Positions 1 through 7,617 of a DNA stretch of 39,415 bases are shown here, one piece after another; the first letter of the stretch is position 1, and every line of letters starts with the position of its first letter. Origin of the DNA: Halococcus morrhuae DSM 1307. GTDB taxonomy: Archaea > Halobacteriota > Halobacteria > Halobacteriales > Halococcaceae. The DNA lies in NCBI RefSeq assembly GCF_000336695.1, contig NZ_AOMC01000152.1:80538-119952 (forward strand), in the 5' to 3' direction. A program made the position numbers and the translations under genes. The notes beneath the pieces are model-generated. The model was not told the DNA's origin and made no database searches. It was given only the letters and a program-made list of their open reading frames with translations.

Positions 1-607
1 GCATGTCCTTCGTGTAGTCGACCTCGCCGTCGACCAGCATGAACAGCCGTTCGAGGTTGTTCGTGGGTTTGCCCATCTCCTCGCGCAGCTCACCCATCGC
101 GAGCTCCGCAGCACCCGATTCGACGATCACCGACATCGCCAGGCTCCCCTCTTCGAGCCCGTGCTCGTGCTCGACGATCGTGATGAACTCGTCGGCTTTC
201 TTCCAGTCGTCGATCCCACCCACCTCGGGGATCACGAACCCATCCAGGTTCTCGACGGCCCCTTTTTCCGGGTCGGCGATCGACAGCATCCGCTTGAGCC
301 CCTGATGGCGCGTCTCGGGGCTGTCGCGATGCCAGACCACCCGCGGGTGGATCTCGCCGGGGAACTCGTCACCGTTCTCCGAGAGCACCTCGACGATGTT
401 CGCTGCACCCTCGTCGCGCATCGACGGTGCGGTCGCGTCCTCGTTGTCCGGCACCCACACGTCCGGTGCCTGCATTCCGCGCAGCTCGCTCGCGCTGCGG
501 ATCATCTTCGCCGAATCATCCTCACCTTCGACCGCCGTCGGCGAGGTGAAAAACGTCCGCACGAACTGTCGCTCGTGGAGTCGCTTGTCGTGTTCTTTTT
601 GTGTCAT
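1..607 (-). CDS. aceB: Malate synthase, haloarchaeal type (5' part only)
   Basis: This gene condenses glyoxylate with acetyl-CoA to malate, the second step of the glyoxylate bypass. The ATG is at 607, and 202 codons read leftward without a stop until the window edge, so the C-terminal half is missing. The N-terminus (MTQKEHDKRLHERQFVRTFF) and the downstream VWVPDNEDATAPSMRDEG and GFVIPEVGGIDDW stretches match my memory of the distinct haloarchaeal malate synthase rather than bacterial AceB or GlcB. It lies 141 nt downstream of aceA on the same strand, the usual haloarchaeal order, so co-transcription is likely. A TATA-like stretch at 649-659 in the gap could give it a second, weaker promoter. 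The identification rests on sequence recognition and the aceA neighbour. Confidence 0.9.
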   Translation of the reverse strand, partial: MTQKEHDKRLHERQFVRTFFTSPTAVEGEDDSAKMIRSASELRGMQAPDVWVPDNEDATAPSMRDEGAANIVEVLSENGDEFPGEIHPRVVWHRDSPETRHQGLKRMLSIADPEKGAVENLDGFVIPEVGGIDDWKKADEFITIVEHEHGLEEGSLAMSVIVESGAAELAMGELREEMGKPTNNLERLFMLVDGEVDYTKDM

Positions 608-748
608 ATCAGTAGATGGCTGTATCGCCGCCGGGCGTCGCTGGCTGGCTATACATGCATTCGCTGCCACGTCGCATGGACAGTTACCCAGTGGACCGAT
701 GGGGTACTGTCTGTTTCGATCCGACGACGCGAACGCCGTTCGTGGCGT

Positions 749-1804
749 TCAGTCGTCGTCGCCGTCGGCCTCGGCCGTCAGCGGATCACGTTCGTCCTCG
801 GAGAAGCCCTCCGACCCCTCGATGCGCGAGCGCGCCTCGGGGTCGAACTCCATCTCGATCTCCTGGAACTTGTCGACGAAGGAGAGCTCGTGATGGCTCT
901 CGGTCTCGTGGCCGAGATACTTCTCCTCCAGGTCGAACTGACCCTGCTCGGCGTTCTCCGCGAGGTTCTTCATGTCCTCGTAGGCGGCGTGCGCCCCCGA
1001 ATGCAGCGCGAACAGCGTGATGAACAGGTAGCTGTAGCCCAGATCACCGAGTTCCTGGAACGTGAGCGGATCGTCCTGTTCGGACCACGCGAACGAACTG
1101 GAGTAGTTGAACGCCAGATCGAGCTCCGGATGGGTCTCGTGGATCGTCTCGGCGTAGTCGACGGCGTCCTCACGGCTCGGATCGGGCATCTCGGGCCAGA
1201 CGATGTCGACGCCGGCGTCGGCGTACAGCCGGCCGCGTTCGAGATGTTCCTCCCAGTCGCCGTTCGCCGAGCCGTAGGCGTCCGTGCGCGCGATGATCAC
1301 CGTGTCGTCGCTCTGCTTGGCGTCGACGGCCGCCTCGAAGCGCGCCTGTGCGTCCTCGCGCGAGACGATCTGCTTGCCCGCGATGTGGCCACAGCGCTTC
1401 GGCGTCACCTGATCCTCGATGTGGATCGCCGCGACGCCGGCCTTCTCGTACTCGCGGACGGCGCGCCGGACGTTGTGGATGCCACCGTAGCCGGTGTCGC
1501 AGTCGGCGATCACCGGGAGATTGGTGGCCTCGACCATTCGTTTGGCGTTCTCGACCATTTCGGTCATCGTGACCATCTCCAGGTCGGGGAAGCCGAACTG
1601 GCCCAGAACGGTCGAATAGCCGCTCATGTAGGCGGCGTCGTGGTCGGCCATCTCCGCGAGCCGGGCGTCGAGGGCGTGATACATCCCCGGTGCGAAGACG
1701 TAGTCCTGTTTGTCCAGCATTTCGCGCAGCTCGCGGGCTGCGGGGTTGTCGACGTCCTTCGTGAAGACGTCCGTGTCTCCGATGAGTTCCGTTGGCGTTG
1801 GCAT
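749..1804 (-). CDS. aceA: Isocitrate lyase
   Basis: Isocitrate lyase splits isocitrate into glyoxylate and succinate, allowing growth on acetate or fatty acids. The protein has 351 residues from the ATG at 1804. The signature KRCGH is at residues 136-140 with catalytic Cys138, and the metal-binding region DCDTGYGG is at 101-108. The frame stays open upstream to 1951, but that extension is arginine- and cysteine-rich and unlike the family; [14 protein letters not shown] is the natural start. The closest good TATA-like sequence lies about 90 nt before the ATG, implying a 5' leader of roughly 60-65 nt, unusual among the mostly leaderless genes here and possibly regulatory. The acidic tail ending in DGDDD is typical of halophiles. 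aceB follows on the same strand. Confidence 0.96.
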   Translation of the reverse strand: MPTPTELIGDTDVFTKDVDNPAARELREMLDKQDYVFAPGMYHALDARLAEMADHDAAYMSGYSTVLGQFGFPDLEMVTMTEMVENAKRMVEATNLPVIADCDTGYGGIHNVRRAVREYEKAGVAAIHIEDQVTPKRCGHIAGKQIVSREDAQARFEAAVDAKQSDDTVIIARTDAYGSANGDWEEHLERGRLYADAGVDIVWPEMPDPSREDAVDYAETIHETHPELDLAFNYSSSFAWSEQDDPLTFQELGDLGYSYLFITLFALHSGAHAAYEDMKNLAENAEQGQFDLEEKYLGHETESHHELSFVDKFQEIEMEFDPEARSRIEGSEGFSEDERDPLTAEADGDDD

Positions 1805-1888
1805 GGTTGGTCTCGTGGCGGCGAGCGGACCCCAGGCGGGGACGGCGCGACCCGCTCGCCGACCGCATCGGCACCGACAGCGAGGAGG

Positions 1889-1898
1889 GTAAAAACTG
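1889..1898 (-). promoter_or_regulatory. Putative aceA promoter element
   Basis: On the minus strand this reads CAGTTTTTAC, the best TATA-like match upstream of aceA. It would start transcription about 60-65 nt before the ATG. The adjoining 1899-1930 stretch is unusually AT-rich for this window and holds ATGAT twice (1902-1906 and 1912-1916), which may be operator sequence. Another candidate TATA lies within 1915-1925. Confidence 0.35.
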
Positions 1899-2073
1899 TT
1901 ATGATCTTTCATGATAATATTCATTAGATACTTTCTCGATGCGGAAGGCATCTAGCAGATATAAATGTCGGACGGTAGCATGGGGTAGGGCGATGGACCA
2001 AAAGGTGATCGACGGAGAGGCGCGGCCGGCACGGATGCCCGGACTTTTTCGTCCCGTCGACCGAGGGCCGGAC

Positions 2074-2484
2074 ATGCACAGGGCGCTGCGTGCGATCACC
2101 GGCGGCCTCGTCGGGACGATGGTGTTGGGCGGATTCCTGCTCGTTCTCGACACACAGGCGCGGGGCACGCTGTCGGTCGCAGCCGTCGTCGGCCGTTTTC
2201 TCGGCATCGATGGCCGGCCACTGATCGCCATCGCGCTGTTCGCGATCGTCACCGTCGTCGTCTGGCCGGCGCTGTTCGTCGCCATCGAGGAGTATCTCCC
2301 GTTCGGTCCCGACCCCGCAGCCCAGGCGGTGGCCTTCGCCGCCGTCATCGGGATCGTGTTCGTCGTCGTCGGCCGGGGCTCGATCACGGGGCCGATCCTC
2401 GTCATCTACGTCGGCTTTTCCGTGCTCGCCCATCTCGCCTACGGTTTCGCGTTCGGCAGCATCTACGGTCGGCTCGCTGGCTGA
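2074..2484 (+). CDS. Small four-helix membrane protein (DUF6789-like)
   Basis: A 136-residue, very hydrophobic protein with about four predicted transmembrane segments and no catalytic motif. It resembles haloarchaeal DUF6789 proteins that are often found next to cytochrome oxidase subunit I; the family name is from memory. The open frame begins at 1939, and ATGs at 1993 and 2074 are both possible. I chose 2074 because MHRALRAITGGLVGTMVL is the typical family N-terminus and a T-rich box at 2044-2049 lies 27 nt before it. A better-looking TATA (1959-1965) would instead suit the ATG at 1993 and add 27 residues. It sits 113 nt ahead of cox1 and may help in oxidase assembly, which is inferred only from position. 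Confidence 0.75.
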   Translation: MHRALRAITGGLVGTMVLGGFLLVLDTQARGTLSVAAVVGRFLGIDGRPLIAIALFAIVTVVVWPALFVAIEEYLPFGPDPAAQAVAFAAVIGIVFVVVGRGSITGPILVIYVGFSVLAHLAYGFAFGSIYGRLAG

Positions 2485-2526
2485 ACGGTTGGCGATGAAA
2501 CCGGTCAAACCAACGGGTGAACTTAC

Positions 2527-2534
2527 GTTTATAC
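2527..2534 (+). promoter_or_regulatory. TATA box of the cox1 transcript
   Basis: GTTTATAC is centred about 26 nt before the ATG at 2557, the spacing seen at leaderless genes in this window. It therefore predicts a transcript that starts on the mini-ORF at 2557 rather than on cox1 itself. Confidence 0.55.
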
Positions 2535-2556
2535 ACGGGGGCCGAGTAGGCGAGCC

Positions 2557-2601
2557 ATGGTTCCGGATCGACGACCGGCAGCTGTGGAGGAACGGCCATG
2601 A
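2557..2601 (+). CDS. 14-codon leaderless mini-ORF overlapping the cox1 start
   Basis: An ATG at 2557 opens a frame encoding MVPDRRPAAVEERP, and its TGA (2599-2601) overlaps the cox1 ATG (2598) as ATGA. The ATG lies where the TATA box at 2527-2534 predicts the 5' end, so the transcript would begin with this ORF. A strong ribosome-binding sequence for cox1, GGAGG at 2586-2590, lies inside it. This suggests that cox1 is translated by coupling or re-initiation. The peptide itself may have no function. No expression evidence can be seen from sequence; a chance ORF remains possible. Confidence 0.4.
   Translation: MVPDRRPAAVEERP
2586..2590 (+). promoter_or_regulatory. Shine-Dalgarno site of cox1
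   Basis: GGAGG sits 7 nt before the cox1 ATG at 2598. Clear ribosome-binding sites are rare among the mostly leaderless genes here, so this supports both the chosen start and initiation inside an mRNA that already carries upstream sequence. Confidence 0.6.
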
Positions 2602-4364
2602 TCGGAGGTGGTGTCGTGCTGGCGATCATCGCCGTTCTGCTGGTTGCACTCGGGACACGGTTCCTGCAAACCAAGGGCTGGTCATCGCCGATCCCACGCC
2701 CCGACGGCGGCTATCTCTCCGGCGGCGAAACCGACACCGAACACGCCGAGAAACAGTCGGGCCTGTTGCGCTGGCTGACGACCGTCGACCACAAGGACAT
2801 CGGCATCCTCTATCTCGTCTTCGGCACCGTGGCGGCGCTGTGGGGCGGTACGGAGGCGATGATGATCCGGACCGAACTGCTGACGCCGACGGCCGACGTC
2901 TGGACCGCAGCCACCTACAACGGTCTGTTCACCACCCACGGCATCACGATGCTGTTTTTCTTCGTCACACCCGTCTTCTTCGGCATCGCCAACTACTTCC
3001 TGCCGCTCTTGCTCGATGCCGACGACATGGCGTTCCCGCGGATCAACGCCATCGCCTTCTGGATGCTGCCGCCGTCGCTGCTGCTCTCGCGGGCGGGACT
3101 GCCCGCCGATGCGCTCGGCAAACTCCTCTCGACGGTCGGCGTGAAGATCCCGTTTCTCGAAGCGCTCCATCCCCCGGAGACCGGCTGGACGCTGTACGCA
3201 CCGCTCTCGATTCAGAGCGGAAACCCGCAGGTCGACCTACTCCTCCTGGGCCTGCATCTGAGCGGTATTGCAACCACCCTCGGCGCGATCAACTTCATCA
3301 TCACCGTCGTCTCCGAGCGCGGCGACGACATCGGCTGGCCCGACATCGACATCTTCAGCTGGACGATGCTCTCGACCAGCGGCATCGTCCTGTTCGCCTT
3401 CCCCCTGCTCGGCAGCGCCGTCATCATGATGCTGCTCGATCGCAACTTCGGGACGACGTTCTATCTCGTCGAGGGCGGTGGCCCCATCCTCTGGCAACAT
3501 CTGTTCTGGTTCTTCGGCCACCCGGAGGTGTACATCATCTTTCTGCCGGCCACGGGGCTGGTGAGCACGATCCTCCCGAAGTTCTCCTCGCGCAAACTGT
3601 TCGGCTTCAAGTTCATCGTCTACTCGACGCTGGCCATCGGCGTGCTCTCCTTCGGCGTCTGGGCACACCACATGTTCTCGACCGGCATCGACCCGCGCGT
3701 GCGGGCGAGTTTCATGTTCGTCTCGCTCGCGATCGCCGTCCCGAGCGCCGTCAAGGTGTTCAACTGGATCTCGACGATGTACGACGGCCGGATCCGTCTG
3801 ACCGCGCCGATGATCTTCGCCGTCGGCTCGATCGGGACGTTCATCCTCGGCGGCGTCACGGGCGTCTTCCTGGCGGCGATCCCCATCGATCTCGTGGTGC
3901 ACGACACCTACTTCGTCGTCGGCCACTTCCACTTCATCGTCATGGGAATCATCCCGATGATGATGTTCGCGGCGAGCTACTACTGGTATCCGATCATCAC
4001 GGGGCGAATGTACGACACGCTCCTCGCACGGCTGCAGGCGGTGCTCACCATCATCGGCGTCCCGATAACGTTCGGCTCGATGCTCATCATGGGCGCGCTC
4101 GGCCTGCCACGGCGATACGCCAACTACCCAGAACAGTTCGCCATGCTCCAACAGGTCGCCTCCGTCGGCGCGTTCATCATCGGCATCGGCGTGTTGCTCT
4201 GGCTGTGGAACATGGTGCAGTCCTATCGCGTCGGCCCGCGCGTCCGCGACGCCGACGTCTGGAAGCTCAAACGCGACGACGCCTTCACCCGGGAGTGGCA
4301 GTGGTTCGAGCAGAAACTCGCCGACCGCTACGGCACCGACGGCGGCGAATCAGACGACGACTGA
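2598..4364 (+). CDS. Heme-copper oxidase subunit I (A-type)
   Basis: This is the catalytic membrane subunit of a terminal oxidase that reduces O2 to water and pumps protons. It has 588 residues and an extra N-terminal helix (5-20). The low-spin heme ligands are His114 and His445 and the high-spin heme ligand is His443 (in VGHFHFIV). The CuB ligands are His308, His357 and His358. GHPEVY supplies Tyr312 for the His-Tyr crosslink and the D-channel glutamate of the A1 subfamily. Asp143 in DDMAFPR and Lys386 in AVKVFNW match the D- and K-channel positions. No subunit II (CuA) gene is adjacent, so its partner must be elsewhere or unconventional. The C-terminus is charged and acidic. It converges on the next gene with a 1-nt gap. 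Confidence 0.95.
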   Translation: MIGGGVVLAIIAVLLVALGTRFLQTKGWSSPIPRPDGGYLSGGETDTEHAEKQSGLLRWLTTVDHKDIGILYLVFGTVAALWGGTEAMMIRTELLTPTADVWTAATYNGLFTTHGITMLFFFVTPVFFGIANYFLPLLLDADDMAFPRINAIAFWMLPPSLLLSRAGLPADALGKLLSTVGVKIPFLEALHPPETGWTLYAPLSIQSGNPQVDLLLLGLHLSGIATTLGAINFIITVVSERGDDIGWPDIDIFSWTMLSTSGIVLFAFPLLGSAVIMMLLDRNFGTTFYLVEGGGPILWQHLFWFFGHPEVYIIFLPATGLVSTILPKFSSRKLFGFKFIVYSTLAIGVLSFGVWAHHMFSTGIDPRVRASFMFVSLAIAVPSAVKVFNWISTMYDGRIRLTAPMIFAVGSIGTFILGGVTGVFLAAIPIDLVVHDTYFVVGHFHFIVMGIIPMMMFAASYYWYPIITGRMYDTLLARLQAVLTIIGVPITFGSMLIMGALGLPRRYANYPEQFAMLQQVASVGAFIIGIGVLLWLWNMVQSYRVGPRVRDADVWKLKRDDAFTREWQWFEQKLADRYGTDGGESDDD

Positions 4365-4365
4365 A

Positions 4366-5541
4366 TCAGGACTCCTCGGAGACGCCGCCGAGCACGCTCG
4401 AAATCCGTTCACGCCACTCCTCGATCTCCTCGACGTCCGACCGGAGCTCCGCGACCGACTCCTGGGTCGTATCGATGGCACCCTCGGTGTCGTCGATGTT
4501 CTCGTCGAGCGCCGCGATGTCGTCGGCGTTCGTCTCGACGGCCGCGTCGAGGCGCTCGATGGCCGCTTCGGTCTCGCTCGTCCGCTCGTCGAGCGCCGCG
4601 AGCTCGTCCTCGATCGTCGCGACCTGATCGGTCAGATCCTCGATGAGCTGGCGGGCCGGTCCGTTTTCATCGATGAACTCCTCCAGCGCATCGGTGTAGG
4701 CTTCGAGATCGCTGATCCGCGACTGGAGATGGGTGAGACGCACCTCGCTTCCGGCGTCGTCGGTGTCGAGTTCCTCGGCGAGTAGCTCGCGATCGGCCGC
4801 CGAGAGGTCGTCATCGCGGAGTTCGGCCGCCAGCGCCGCCCCGACGGTGCCCTCGGTGATGCCGCCATCGCCCGTATCGGCCTCGCCGTCGCGTGGCTGG
4901 CCACCTGCCGTGTTCGTTCCGCCGGATTCTCCGGCCCCGTCCGCCGCAGCCGCCTCGGCTCCCGAGATGTCGACCTCCTCGATGGCATCGTCGCCATCGG
5001 GATCCGCAACGTCGCGATCGCCGGCGATGACGTCGCGGGCGGCCTGACTGCTGTCGCGACCCGACGTGGCGGCCGAATCCTCGGTGTCGTCGCCATCCGA
5101 TCCGTCGGTAGCGGGTTCGGGAGCGGTGTCGTCGGTATCGGTTCCACCCTCGGCGTCGGCCACTTCGGTAGTCGATGTCTCGCCGTCGGAGTTGCCGATC
5201 TCGACCGTCGGATCGGTCATGAACCGTTCGGGGTCGTGATCGTCGGTTCGCACGCCGTAGACGGTTCGATACTCCTCGTCGGCCGCGAGGCGGTGCTCGA
5301 AGACCGCGCTGTCGCCCTCGACGGTCCAGTCGTCGCCACCGTAGTCGGGATGGAAGCCGAGATCCGCCGCCGGAACGCCCTCGGGGATGGTATCGACCAG
5401 TCGGACCATCGCCTCGTCGTCGCGCTCCGAACGGAGGCGGAAGTCGACCGTCGGGACGGGGAACTCGTCGGTCTCGTACGATTTCGTGAGCGTGATCCCG
5501 TCCTCGGTGATCGTCCGTCCATCCGTGTCAGAATCACTCAT
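4366..5541 (-). CDS. Acidic protein with C-terminal coiled coil, unknown function
   Basis: A 391-residue protein that I cannot assign to a named family. Residues 1-110 look like a compact beta-rich domain with conserved-looking stretches (TVDFRLRSERDDEAMVRL, LGFHPDYGGDDWTVEG). Residues 115-235 are a low-complexity Asp/Gly/Thr/Glu linker. From about residue 260 to the end there are repeated heptads (LEAYTDALEEFID, IEDELAALDERTSETEAAI), predicting a long coiled coil. There is no signal peptide or membrane segment. A TATA-like CTTAAAC at 5565-5571 lies 27 nt before the ATG. A scaffold or chromosome-associated role would fit the architecture, but this is a guess. Confidence 0.8.
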   Translation of the reverse strand: MSDSDTDGRTITEDGITLTKSYETDEFPVPTVDFRLRSERDDEAMVRLVDTIPEGVPAADLGFHPDYGGDDWTVEGDSAVFEHRLAADEEYRTVYGVRTDDHDPERFMTDPTVEIGNSDGETSTTEVADAEGGTDTDDTAPEPATDGSDGDDTEDSAATSGRDSSQAARDVIAGDRDVADPDGDDAIEEVDISGAEAAAADGAGESGGTNTAGGQPRDGEADTGDGGITEGTVGAALAAELRDDDLSAADRELLAEELDTDDAGSEVRLTHLQSRISDLEAYTDALEEFIDENGPARQLIEDLTDQVATIEDELAALDERTSETEAAIERLDAAVETNADDIAALDENIDDTEGAIDTTQESVAELRSDVEEIEEWRERISSVLGGVSEES

Positions 5542-5594
5542 ACCGAACGATCGGCCACGATCCTCTTAAACGTTCAGCGCCGTATCACCGGTTC

Positions 5595-6425
5595 TCAGAG
5601 TTCGATGCGATCGCCGATTTCGGCAATTTCGAGATCCGAGGGATAATCGTAGCTTCGAGCGTGGTGAGACAGCGCCGTCGGGTCGGCCGTCAGTCCCTTC
5701 CACATGTCCCAGTGCGTCGGGACGAGTCGGTCGATTCGGAGCTGTCCGGCGGCTTCGACGATCTCGTTTTCGTCGCAGTACCAGCGTTTTTCGGTCAGTT
5801 CGCCGGTCTGTTTGTCGGGAAGCAGCCCGGTCGAACCGAACGCGAGCACGCCGAGGTCGATGTCGTGGCGCTTGCCGACGGGTTCGAGGCTCGCGTCGGG
5901 TTTCGTATCGCCGCCGTGGAAGAAGGTCCCCGCCGGGTGATCGACGACGTAGCTCACCGGCTGGGTGGCGTCGGGATCGTGTGCCGTCTCGACCGTGACG
6001 GTGAATTCACCGAGTTCGACGGTGTCTTCGACCGCCAGTTCGACGAGCTGATCGGCTGCAACGTCCCACTCGTCGGTCCAGGATTCCCCCTCGCGCGCGA
6101 CCGCGATGCTGTCGGCAGGGCCGTAGAACGTGGCGTCGGTGCGTTCGAGAATCGGAGCCTGCGAGGGGCCGTGGACGTGATCGGTGTGTTCGTGCGTGGC
6201 GAAGATCGCGTCGGCTGTCCTGACGTCGCTCGGCGCGAACGGGACGGGGATCATGCGCACGGTTCGTGGCGGGTCGCCCGTACCGAGATAGGGGTCGATG
6301 AACAGTGTCGTCGCGCCGTCCGTGATCGCGAAGCCGTTGCAGCCGAGATACCAGAGCGCGACGCCGTCGGGATCGGCGGCGTCGATCTCGCGGACGAGCC
6401 AGTCGTCCCAGTCGCTATGGACCAT
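5595..6425 (-). CDS. Metallo-beta-lactamase-fold hydrolase (UlaG-like)
   Basis: A 276-residue protein of the UlaG-like branch of the metallo-beta-lactamase fold. The zinc motif HEHTDH is at residues 78-83, preceded by LFIDPYLG. Later metal-site features are TAHDPDATQP, the FFHGGDTKPD loop and the C-terminal PTHWDMWKG with its conserved His. UlaG relatives open the lactone ring of L-ascorbate-6-phosphate, but many archaeal members have unknown substrates and I would not assign that reaction. A TATA-like box at 6449-6456 lies 28 nt before the ATG at 6425, so it is probably transcribed alone and leaderless. Confidence 0.88.
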   Translation of the reverse strand: MVHSDWDDWLVREIDAADPDGVALWYLGCNGFAITDGATTLFIDPYLGTGDPPRTVRMIPVPFAPSDVRTADAIFATHEHTDHVHGPSQAPILERTDATFYGPADSIAVAREGESWTDEWDVAADQLVELAVEDTVELGEFTVTVETAHDPDATQPVSYVVDHPAGTFFHGGDTKPDASLEPVGKRHDIDLGVLAFGSTGLLPDKQTGELTEKRWYCDENEIVEAAGQLRIDRLVPTHWDMWKGLTADPTALSHHARSYDYPSDLEIAEIGDRIEL

Positions 6426-6472
6426 ACCGACACCGGGCGAGCGAGTCGCCTAAAACTCCCGGTCCGCCCGGA

Positions 6473-7096
6473 TCAGACCGGGAACCGTGAGATACGATGA
6501 TCGCCACGGACGCAGCGCCCGCGGCGGTCGTGGCCGTGGCGTTCGAGATGGATGCCGTCGAGACCGGCGTTCCACGCCGCACCGACGTCGTGGGGCCCGT
6601 CGCCGACGAGGACGCCGTCGTCGCCGGTGACACCCATTCGCTCGATCGCCAGACGGACGGGTTCGGGATCGGGTTTCCAGCCCAGGTCGCTCGTACAGCA
6701 GACGACCGTCTCGAACCGGCCGTGCAGATCGAGTTCGGAGAGAACCGGCTCGACGAGATAGCGCTGGCAGTGGGTGACGATCCCGACCGGGACGTCGAGC
6801 GACGCGAGGAACGCGGCGGCGTCGTCGTAGACGAAGGTCGCCGCCGCGCGGGCGCTCGGGTCTTCGATCGCGTGGAGCGTCGACCAGAAGCGCTCGGCGT
6901 CGAGACCCCACTCACGGAGCTGTTCGTCGCGGAACCCGCCGAGACCGTTCCAGAGCGTGTGTGCCTCGCGGTCGTCGAAGCTGTAGCCGAGGCGCTCGCC
7001 GACGCGGTCGAACAGCCGACGGACGTACGTCCATTCGACGTCGACGAGCGTGCCGTCGAGGTCGCACAGCCAGAAATCGTACTGGGGTAGCTCCAT
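6473..7096 (-). CDS. HAD-superfamily phosphatase
   Basis: A 207-residue HAD hydrolase. Motif I is DLDGT with nucleophile Asp12 and Asp14. Motif II is the Thr in GIVTHC, motif III the Lys in GWKPDPEP, and motif IV GDGPHDVGAA. The helical cap inserted after motif I (roughly residues 20-80) places it with phosphoglycolate phosphatase/beta-phosphoglucomutase-like members. The frame is open to an ATG at 7129, but MELPQYDFWLCDLDGT (ATG 7096) is the usual spacing to motif I. It follows the pterin dehydratase gene by 63 nt on the same strand, so they may form an operon. The substrate cannot be told from sequence. Confidence 0.9.
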   Translation of the reverse strand: MELPQYDFWLCDLDGTLVDVEWTYVRRLFDRVGERLGYSFDDREAHTLWNGLGGFRDEQLREWGLDAERFWSTLHAIEDPSARAAATFVYDDAAAFLASLDVPVGIVTHCQRYLVEPVLSELDLHGRFETVVCCTSDLGWKPDPEPVRLAIERMGVTGDDGVLVGDGPHDVGAAWNAGLDGIHLERHGHDRRGRCVRGDHRISRFPV

Positions 7097-7159
7097 CGGA
7101 CTTATCGGGTACGCGCGCGCGATCCTCATAGCTGTTCTGCCGGCAGCACGCGTCGGTTC

Positions 7160-7435
7160 TCAGCGTGCGTCGTCGAAATGCTCGGCCATCTGGATGTCCT
7201 GATCGGTGACGCCGCCCTCCTCGTGGCTCGTCAGCGCGATCGCAACCTCGTCGTAGCGGATCGTGATTTCGGGATGGTGGAACTCCTCGTCGGCGATCTC
7301 GGCGGCCTCGCTCGCGAATTCGACCCCGTCGAGATACTCGTCGAACTCGTAGGTACGGACGATCTCGTCGCCCTCGTGATGCCATCCCTCCGGCGCGCGG
7401 TCGTCGATCTCCTCGTCGGACAGGACGTCTGCCAT
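7160..7435 (-). CDS. Pterin-4a-carbinolamine dehydratase
   Basis: A 91-residue protein of the PCD/DCoH family, which dehydrates 4a-hydroxytetrahydropterin during recycling of the cofactor used by aromatic amino-acid hydroxylases. The catalytic histidines are His53 and His54 in FHHPEI and His71 in LTSHEEGG, with the 17-residue spacing of the family. The ATG at 7435 is chosen over the open upstream extension because a TATA-like box at 7459-7466 lies 27 nt before it and the family normally starts here. No aromatic amino-acid hydroxylase lies in the window, so in this organism the protein may act in other pterin chemistry. Confidence 0.9.
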   Translation of the reverse strand: MADVLSDEEIDDRAPEGWHHEGDEIVRTYEFDEYLDGVEFASEAAEIADEEFHHPEITIRYDEVAIALTSHEEGGVTDQDIQMAEHFDDAR

Positions 7436-7458
7436 GGTCGGAGATGGAAGAGGAGAGG

Positions 7459-7466
7459 AATAAACG
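7459..7466 (-). promoter_or_regulatory. TATA box of the pterin dehydratase gene
   Basis: The minus strand reads CGTTTATT, centred about 27 nt before the ATG at 7435. It predicts a leaderless transcript and fixes the start. Confidence 0.6.
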
Positions 7467-7617
7467 TTGGCCGTTGGGGTGCAACGACCGACATACGTCG
7501 GACGGAGAGGGGGCATGGCGGTAGGTATATCCGTTCAGGCGGGCGAGTACGAAACGTATCAGTGTCGCAGTTCATTACGATCACAAACCGACCCCGACAG
7601 GGGAACACCACTCAGAT

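Noticed and set aside
161-1927. 588-codon plus-strand open frame over aceA/aceB
   Set aside because: Antisense shadow of two recognised genes; long only because of high GC.
1939-2073. N-terminal extension of the small membrane protein from 1939
   Set aside because: The extension is Arg/Cys-containing and unlike the family; it also overlaps the candidate TATA box at 1959-1965.
2489-4627. 712-codon open frame on the plus strand over cox1
   Set aside because: Arg/His-rich product without halophilic acidity; it is an alternative frame of cox1, whose 588-residue product carries all ligands.
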